NCBI RefSeq assembly: GCF_019059575.1 | Contig: NW_024881538.1 | Coordinates: 434,001-498,000 of the forward strand | Reading direction: 5' to 3' | From: Amphibalanus amphitrite | Taxonomy: Eukaryota > Arthropoda > Thecostraca > Balanomorpha > Balanidae | DNA: 64,000 nt | In this document: positions 13,101 through 22,100 of the stretch, in pieces | Numbering within the stretch: position 1 is the first letter of the stretch | Layout: each line of letters starts with the position of its first letter | Notes under the pieces: model-generated | Databases searched by the model: none | Seen by the model: only the letters and a program-made list of their open reading frames with translations | What the model was told of the DNA's origin: nothing | Translations under genes and position numbers: made by a program

Positions 13101-16100
13101 GCGTCGAAACTATTCAAAAATAGTGGAAGGAATGTTGCAGTGGTATTTTGTTCTAGTAAAACTACAATCGTATCAGCATCGAGACGGCCCAATGGACAGG
13201 AAGGGAACTGGGACCGTAGCTAGGACACGAAGATCGAAACGGGGACGTGGTGGCTAATGCTGAAAATGACGCGACGGGTAGCGGACAGTGGATGAAATAC
13301 GCCTACCGTGCTGACTACAGAGTTTTGGAGCTTTGGTGCAGCATTGTTTCCCGGTGACAGTGGTTGCGGTGACAGTGGTGTTTGGTGGCAGGGATGACAG
13401 ATAACAACTTTGGATGACAAACTAGTGAGAGTGACAGATGTGAGAGAACCATCGGTGATAAGGTTAGTAGGCAGTAGAGACATTCATGTCCTCTCCAACC
13501 GTTCTGGAGATACGATGGTACGTACCTTGTCTTACAGGTATTGTAGTGTCATTTATTTCCGTCCAACGACCATTCCCGTTCTTAAGATTGACATTTTGAA
13601 TTTGGTCAAATAAAACAACCTTTGAATTTAAATCGAATAAAACATTATTTGTTGAAAATAGTGCACTATTCTAAACATGTGAATTTCCAAACCAAGCCCA
13701 GCGCCAGTAATATGCCATTGCAGAGTGGGGACTGGCAAATGTCAACAAATGCAGCAGGTTGCTAGTCAGGTGACTTTAGTTCAATGCATTTGAGACAGCC
13801 AGCAGGTATTACGACTGTCTTATCTAGCATCAGTCGCCAACAGCTGTCCATTGCCGGTTCCAAACGGCAGTTTTTATCCTCACCTGAACAGGCACAGGGA
13901 CATGCCGTTTGAGCGACGTTTTAGCCAGCGGTAAGGCTCCATCAACGTTGGACCGCTTTTTGCACCGGTATATGGAATGGTAGCCTTGCTGTCGCTCACT
14001 GACGCAACCGTTTTTTATTCGACAGGTCATATCAGAGCTTGCAAACCGTAATGCATATGCATGATGATAAGTGTGTCATTCGCAACGTACGCACAGCTTT
14101 GTTCAATATAGGCCAATACTTAGCCATTTAATAACCATTTAAATATTCAAGCAATGCCATGTCTTTGGAGAACATAAAAGGAATCCGAGAAATGCTAACG
14201 CATGGCCTACTCGTGTTAAACAGCCATCTCTTCAGAAACCTGCCTTATGACCCGGATGTTAAAGCATTCTAGCGAGCTCTTCATGTTCAAAAGCCCGTGA
14301 ACATTTACCTGACACATGAACATCTGGTATTCTAATACCTCAACTACCATTAGTCTAACTGACTAATTAGTCAGTTGACAGCACCAATTAAGCAATCATC
14401 AAAGCCCTACGAGTCTACATCCATGGCACGCTTTGCTCGCCCATCCATCCCCTTCAGGCACGTCAGTGCTACATTTACCCCCTCCCCTCCCCTCCACCCC
14501 ACGTGACATTCGACATGTTGCCATTCCCACTGCTTCCTGACGGAGCGGGCGGGACCGCGTGTCTCTGTAGTACCGTTAACGCTTTGTTCCCGTTCGCGTC
14601 GCTCGAATGCCGCCACGCCGGATATACGTTGTGCGGACAGCGAGCGAACACTGCTGATTGTTGGCGTTGCCTATCGGGGCTGCCGGCTTCCAACAGCTGT
14701 GTATCGTGACCGCGCTCTCAGGCTCTATCGAAGTCGTGGGTGTGCCGCATGTGGCCGTGACTGCCACGGTTGTAGCCGTGAGCCAGGCGGAGCCGTGGGC
14801 GGGACTGGTGAGTCACACCAGGCCGTGGGGGAGTCATGTGAGCCAGGCTGAGCTTGGAATAAGACTTGTGAGTTACACGGAGCCATGGACATTGGAGATG
14901 GCAAGACCGGTGAGTCGAGCCAACTCAGAGGCGACAGCGACAGGCGACAGGCGACAGCGACAGCGACAGCGGGAGGCGACAGCTGGGGACCGACCGGTCA
15001 CCCTACAGTGGGTACCATCCCACTGCGGGATCCCGGGCAACGAGGCCGCCGACACACTGGCGAACGAGGCTGCGGCTCTGGCGCAGGAGGACGTTCCGCT
15101 CGACGTGGAGACCATCTACCGAGCAGCGGTCCGTACCGCAAGAGACCGCGCCGCCAGGGAGAGGCCGTCCTACCCGGACCCGGAACACAAGGCCGCGACC
15201 GGCTGGTACCGTGAGCTGATGGGCACAGGGTACCCACCGCCAATCTCCAACATGGACAGGACGAGCGCAATCGACGTCCACCAGATCCGAACTGGGCGAT
15301 GGAGCGGCTCCGCCCAGTTCCTCCACGAGATAGGGAGGAACCCGTCCGTGGACTGCCCACAGTGCCGCAGTCTCGGCTGTATCGCGGCCCGCTGCAGGCT
15401 CTGTGGAGAGGAAGCCGACACACCAAGACACATCCTCCTGACATGCCCGGGGATGATGGGGGTCCGCCTCCGGACCCAGGCCATCGGCAACATACTGCCG
15501 ACCCCAGAGGAGGTTCGGCGCAGCGACGCAGTGGCGGCCCTGGTGGCCGCCTTCAGGGCCCTCCAGAGCCACTAGGCTACACCGCGGCTTCGCCGCGGCT
15601 GCGGGGACCGACAACAACAACAACAGCCAACTCAGACAGGAATCGTGAACCATAAACAGACGTGAAAGGGATTCGTCACTCGTGAATCACTTTAACCATA
15701 TAGTCAAGACTCGTGAGCGATTCTGAGTCGTGATAGAGCACGTGAGTGACACCGAAAAAAAGATCTTGTGAGCCATGCCGAGCCATATATAAGACTCGTG
15801 AACTATACCTACCAGGCCATAGCCGAGACTCGTGGCGAGCTTGAGCTGTTGATGGCGCACGTGAGCCCAAACGAATCACGACCAGGATACGCCCGTCACT
15901 GAACAGATCAACGGAGCCAATACCCGACACATGGCTGTCGTGCAACACATAGGTAAAAAGTCCACCAGTTTCCGCCATTGCGCCAGTTTTCCTCAACAAC
16001 CGGCCATCACGAGCGTGAAGTCCTGTTAGCGTGCTGGAAGAAACCGTATACACGCTCGGCTGAGCTGCCACTCCCACCTTAACCCGCGCCCTGATGGGGG

Positions 16101-19100
16101 GGGGGGCCATTTTGGCCCCCCTGTGGTTTTTCTTAAATAGCGAGAAAACGGCGGCGCGCAGCGCCGCCAAATTTTGGGTACCTTACCGGACATCAATTTG
16201 ACACCTTCACACAAAATTTCAAGTCACAGGTCACCTCAGGTCAGGAGTTATTGAGGTCAAACTGAGGTCATGTTCGAGTAAAAATGAGCAAAAAACATGA
16301 CATCTTGAAACGCTCACTAATTCTACAGTTAACAAGCAATTTTAAAGTTCTTTATGTGTTCGTGTAGAGAAAAGACGGCGCTACAAAACCGCTATCTCGG
16401 ATTTTCGAAATTTTTGGATTTTGACCCCCAAAAATAAAAAAAAAATGATTTTTTTAGAAAAACTCAAAAAATTTCCAAATTTTTTTCGAATTTCGAAAAA
16501 AAAAACGGAATATATGTGATAGACCCTGCGCTCTTCGATATAAATACCAAATTTTAGATCGATAACTCTTTTTTTGGCCATGTTATAGCGAAAAAACTGT
16601 TAAAAATTGATGACGTCAAATTTTTGAACTCAATTTTTAGCAATTCTAGACCTCGTAGCGCAAAACGGAGACCACCATTGAACTCCCCGTGACGAGCTGC
16701 ATCGAATCGATACCCATTTTATGCAAAAATATCAACTTTGAAATTTGACCTAATTTGACCTGACCTTGACCTGACCTTGACCTGACCTTGACCAAAACGT
16801 GACCTAAGCTGGCCCTAAAGTCTGTCTGACCCACATAATCGCATTTGTCATGTAAAATGGACCATAAAACATGTATCACACGACACTTTCATATTGTGAC
16901 CCCCCAGTGACCTGACCTCTGTGACCTGACCTGGTATCAGTGACCTCAAATAGCAAAATATGTGTTTGAAGAACATTTTCCCATCGATGATTTTCAATGA
17001 AATGCATTTTACACGATTTTACAACGCATTTTTTGAAATGCCTGTAAACAGTGAAAATTCGACCTTTGACCTGACCTGTGACGTCATCGGTTTGACCGAG
17101 GTCAATGAAATTGGGTCACAAGGTAGTTCCCCGTTGGGGCTATCCAACACCGTTTACCGCTTGTCGCTATGTTGCGTGGTTCTCGAGATCTGAGGGGGGG
17201 GGGCCAAAATGGCCCCCCCCCCCCATCAGACCGCGTTGCTCGGCAGACCCCATCTGGGCGCGGGTTAAAGGGAGATAATGAGCTTTCTTTTTTCTTTAAT
17301 AAAAATTACTCGACATCTATACTATTTCTACTGTAGTTTCTATAAAATATGAAAATTTCCTAGCACATTTTCGTATGTGAAAAAGGCTTTTATTTTTGCA
17401 AAAAAGAAGCAGTACTTGCAGTACTTGTAACACCCACCGAAATGCGTTGTCCTTCTTGTCCTTCTCTATAAAAAAGTCGCAGTATATGGCGCTTTTGTTT
17501 CAAACAGCGACGCTTGGGTTTTTGTTTATGTTATCGCCTTGTCGTTGCTTGGTTGTAAGGATTCTAATTTGAATTAGAGTTAATTCGGTTTAGAATTAAT
17601 TAGATTCGTACATAGTGCCTACTCTTCTTTGTTTCCAGGTATTATTTTGCGCCACAAATGAACGGCATGCGCCAGAAACGCAGCCAAATCTTGCGATTGC
17701 GACTACGAAATTCATTATTTTGGCCTCAGAGCCTGAAGCGAAAAATACAAGCATATTTATTTCAAAAAGACTTCAGGTTTGTCGAACGGTGTTATGATAA
17801 TTTTGATAACAGTACTGCATAAGTTTTTCAGTGATGCCGCAAAAGTGTTGTATCTATCTTCTTTTATTGTGCAGTCGGCGGGACCGATTCAAAATTGAGT
17901 CGTTGCTACTAAAATAGCAGCATATGGCCTCAGATGATGAACAGGAAAAATAGTTGCGTAAATTTAGACATAAACCACCCCCAAACCATGAATATCTTTT
18001 GAAGGCACTATAGACGACCATTAACTAACTAGATGTGATGAAGATCAAATGTAAGGAATACGCTCATTTTACAAAATTACATGCAAGTACCAAAAAGTGA
18101 TGTAAGTACTTATTCAACGGTCATTTTCAGCGCTCCCCGCTAACGTGACTTCAAGTTGAGATATTTGCGGCAAGGTACCGCATTGAGCAAAATGGTTTTA
18201 ATTTACATTACAACTTGTTGTGTTTTGTCAGAAAATGATCCTAACTCAGATTTTGTGGAAAAAGGTCATTATCTCCCTTTAAATGGCCCCGAACAGAGTG
18301 TGGGTGCCATGGGTGTGGAGAGACCGAGTCCATCTGACCGGTAGACACTGTTCACTTACAGCTTCTTATAGTGGATTCATGCCGAAAGGAAACGTATCAC
18401 CGATGCATGATGTTTTATACAAAGAGCTGCGCCGTTTGAGATTTAGGACTTCGGTCTTACGTAACATCACAGATAACAGTAGCACTACTGCTATCTGTGG
18501 TAGCCGCCTGAAAGCGAAATTCGTGGGTTTATAGGATGGAACTAGAACAGCAAAGGTCCAGTGTTATGAATCACCAGCGTCAAAATAAAAGTAATTTAGA
18601 ATGAATAAATACATTAATATTGTATTCATGATTTGAGGTAGAGTAACAAAAGGAAGAATACCTCGTGGTGGAGTGAGTGAGCGAGTGAGAAAGTGAGAAG
18701 TGGAATTGGACTGTGAAATTATCGCCACTCACGTCTCGCAGTTGCCGGGTGAGCCGCTGGTTCTGCTCGGTAATCTCTGAGATGATCTGGGAGCGCTGCT
18801 TGGCGGCGTTCTTCCCCGAGTGGTGTTCCTCCTCCATCTCTTGTCTGTAAGAGGTCAGATCAGGTCAGGTCACGTAAAATTCGATGAAGTCAGCGCTATA
18901 TCACAAAAGTAAGACTTGCTAATAAAAAGACACACGAATCTTCGCCAGTTTACATATCTATCAGTCTACCTGAACTATCATACACAGCAGCGTCACTCCA
19001 TTAACCTCACCGACCCATCTCACCTGTCACTACGATAGCCTAACCTGACCGAGAGCACAGGTCACCCCCGTCCCCAGCCTGACCGACCCATGTCACAGGA

Positions 19101-22100
19101 CTATCAGCCACTGCCGTCGGGCCCCGGCGCACCTCTCTCGGTCTACTGAGCTTCGCCTCAGGCCGGCACCCCTCCAATTCCGCCTGCACACCTGTGAGAG
19201 GTCTCCCAGTCCAACACATCTGTACCGAGGGGTGCGAACCGATCGATTCTAAGCGACATATGTCGACAGGCACAGAGGGGGAAGGGAGAGAGCTATTTGT
19301 GACTCGTGTTGTTCCGTTATAGGCTGTGGGCTTGAAGCATTGACAGTTTATCCTATTTTGACTGCAATGTTGACTGTTATACCCCGCTTTGCTGCCAGTG
19401 CATTGTTATCATGCCGTGTTGTCAGGCTAATATTGGGATATGCGAAGTCGTGTTAAAGTGAATCGAACGGTGCCGTGCTAAAGAGAAGCTTATGATGTGA
19501 TATCAAGCTGCCAATACCGATAATGTGATATCAAGCTGCCGACAATCCACTATAAGGTTATGCGTCTACATAGGTATAATCACGAGGGAAAACGATATTT
19601 TTCCAAACTCACAGCGGTCTTTACGTACTCAGTATTTCCCTGACATCCAATCGGCTCAGCTAAGACACAAAGCGCCACCAAGCGCTGCAAAATGACCCGC
19701 TGGCCCGTCGTGGCGGCAAAACCACCGGTTAGCCGAGTCACCGACGTGGAACACCCGCCCAGTCTGTCTCAGAGGGTCTTTGTCTGGCTTCCGTTCGGGA
19801 TTCTCGAAGGTCACAGAAATCCCCGCTTGTCTGCTGCGAGACACAGGAAACCCTCAAAGGCTGGATGTCTGGCCAACCTTTTCGTAACCTGCATTGGAGC
19901 CCACTCCGTCCGTATGCGAAGAGCGATTCGAGACTCAGTTTCGCAAACGCCCCACGTTCTCCTCGCCCCATCCCGCCCCGCCCCGGAGTTGTATCGTCGG
20001 CACGTGCCCAGAATCCGCGCTCTTTCCTCTCGCCCGTCTCCCGTCCAGCTCGTGATGCGCTGTCTCATCGCCTACACTACAGACCCAAAACAGACAGAAC
20101 ATTTAAAGACCCAAAATTTCGAGCATCCATCTGCAACCTACCTGCTGTCAAAGAGTACGACATTCTCTTCGACGCTCCCTCCCTCTAGCAAAGGGACAGC
20201 GCTCACCCTAACACCGGATGTCTCCCGTCCAGTGGCGGTCGAGAAGTTTTTGTTCCCTTTGTTTTTCTGACATTTACACCCGCCCCAGGATGCAGTTAGG
20301 TCACCACGCCCGCCCTCTGTCCGAGTTGACTGGTGTGACGGCCCGGCAGAGTTTGCGACGGCCCGTAACAGAGCCTGTCATTGCTCGGGAGACGGTAGTC
20401 ACGGTGGCGTGACCCACCTACCCGCGGTCCGAGTCGGGTCAGGGGATCTGGAGCTGCAAGCTCGTCAGCAAAACGGCCTCTGACCGATGACGTGAAGCTT
20501 TCTGCAGACGGAAAGGAGCGAGGATAGCGGAACAAGGCAACCTTGCTAGGAAAATGTGGGTTATAGAGGTGCCGATTATTGTGAGGGCCGCGCACAAAAG
20601 ATGATGCAAATTCGCGGCGACAGTGGCATATTTTCCGTTAAGTATGTCGTATATTCCTTATTTGTTAATGCCGTCAATAAACGTAAGGTCAGTTTCATGC
20701 ACACAATCGAAAAATGACGGACTTGTCATTTGAAGCCTTCACAGTGAGCTACAACGTCGGTGCTAGTTAAAATGCAACGTTGTTGATGCTGCCGCCGTAA
20801 AAATACACCGTTTTAGCGCCAAGACTCCAACTCCAGAACAGATAACAATCCCGCCTTCTCTCAACTCTGGTCACGAGCGGCCGATTGCCACGTCGTGCCT
20901 GGCACGGATCGTGCCTGAGGCCATCTCCCACGCCTGAGATTAGAACCGCAGAGCCACGCCGGCCGTTTGGCCCCACCCTTCACACCGTTATTGGACACTT
21001 TAGGGTCGATTGGAGAGCCATTAACGCTTGGCGCCCTCTAAACGGGTTCATTTTTCAAGTGTCAATTGCCTTGCTGATGTCACGAAGGCGATCTGCGGAA
21101 GCAGAGACAGTCGGTGTCAGTGTTCGTGACATATCGTGTTCCAGCAATGTGGATTGTGTTGGTACTGTCTCATCCATTCTTCAAGCCTACCGAGCGTGTC
21201 CTTCCACCTTTCAACTGTCTCTTATTTCCCTAGCGAGAGAGTTAACAAACTGTGTTGCCGGGTAGCAGCAGCATCTATGGAATTTTGAGCCCGCGGACGT
21301 TGCATCAGCGATGTGCGACCAAAGAAAGGTTCACAAAAGGTCACTTATACATTATGTATAAGGCGTTGTCGAATTATACGTCGGTCGAGTATCAACGGGA
21401 AGGAAAAGTTGACAACAACGACATGACCATTGGATCGACTATTGGCATAACCAGAAGTGACCTCAATTAGCAATCATATGTACAGGAGATCTCCCTGAGC
21501 GAATCTACCCTCCGTCCTCACCCTGAGCCAGACCCTCAAACCCTGCACCCAACTGGGGCCTCGCGCCGCACCTTGCACAACCTGAGTCACGCATGGGGCA
21601 TCTGGCGAGGTCACATGTCCTGCAGCCACCTGTTGCTGAGAGTCGTGACTCACGATTTTGTCCAGCATTCATTTTTTTATTGGGAGGATAGAAAACACTA
21701 GCGTGTATCTCCGGTGGCTTCCATCACTCCAAATACGAGTATGCAAATCTCCCGCTGTGAGCTAGACGAGCCACGCCCGCTTGCTGCCCTTGGCTTGTAA
21801 AGCCTTGACATGACACAGTTTCGAAATCGGCAGCTTTATAGCAAATCTGGCGTGGTGAATCGACTGGATCACGAAGGGAACGTCAGAATAATTTAATCTT
21901 TCGGCTTACGCGTCTAATGAAATGTCAGACAAAACCAATCATAAAACCAATTTACCACGCAGCTGATTGATTCGCCCAGATCCACCTTCACCCAAGCAGC
22001 TTCTCAGTACGACCTTGCTCACTTTGTTCTATGTTACACTCGATAATTCGATCTAAAATTGACAGCGGCCCATCCATATTTGTACTGAACTACAACAGCG

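Larger units (their letters stand above)
14720..15880. repeat. Degenerate ~30-bp minisatellite interrupted by a LINE
   Basis: Repeated units start GTGAG and run about 30 bp, of the type GTGAGCCAGGCTGAGC followed by AAGACTT or AGACTC. They are seen on both sides of the LINE (about 14,760-14,929 and 15,637-15,860). Divergence is high, so boundaries are approximate. Confidence 0.7.

Noticed and set aside
19692-20270. 192-codon plus-strand frame in a BICDL1 intron
   Set aside because: No domain, no splice context, overlapping frames of similar length on both strands.
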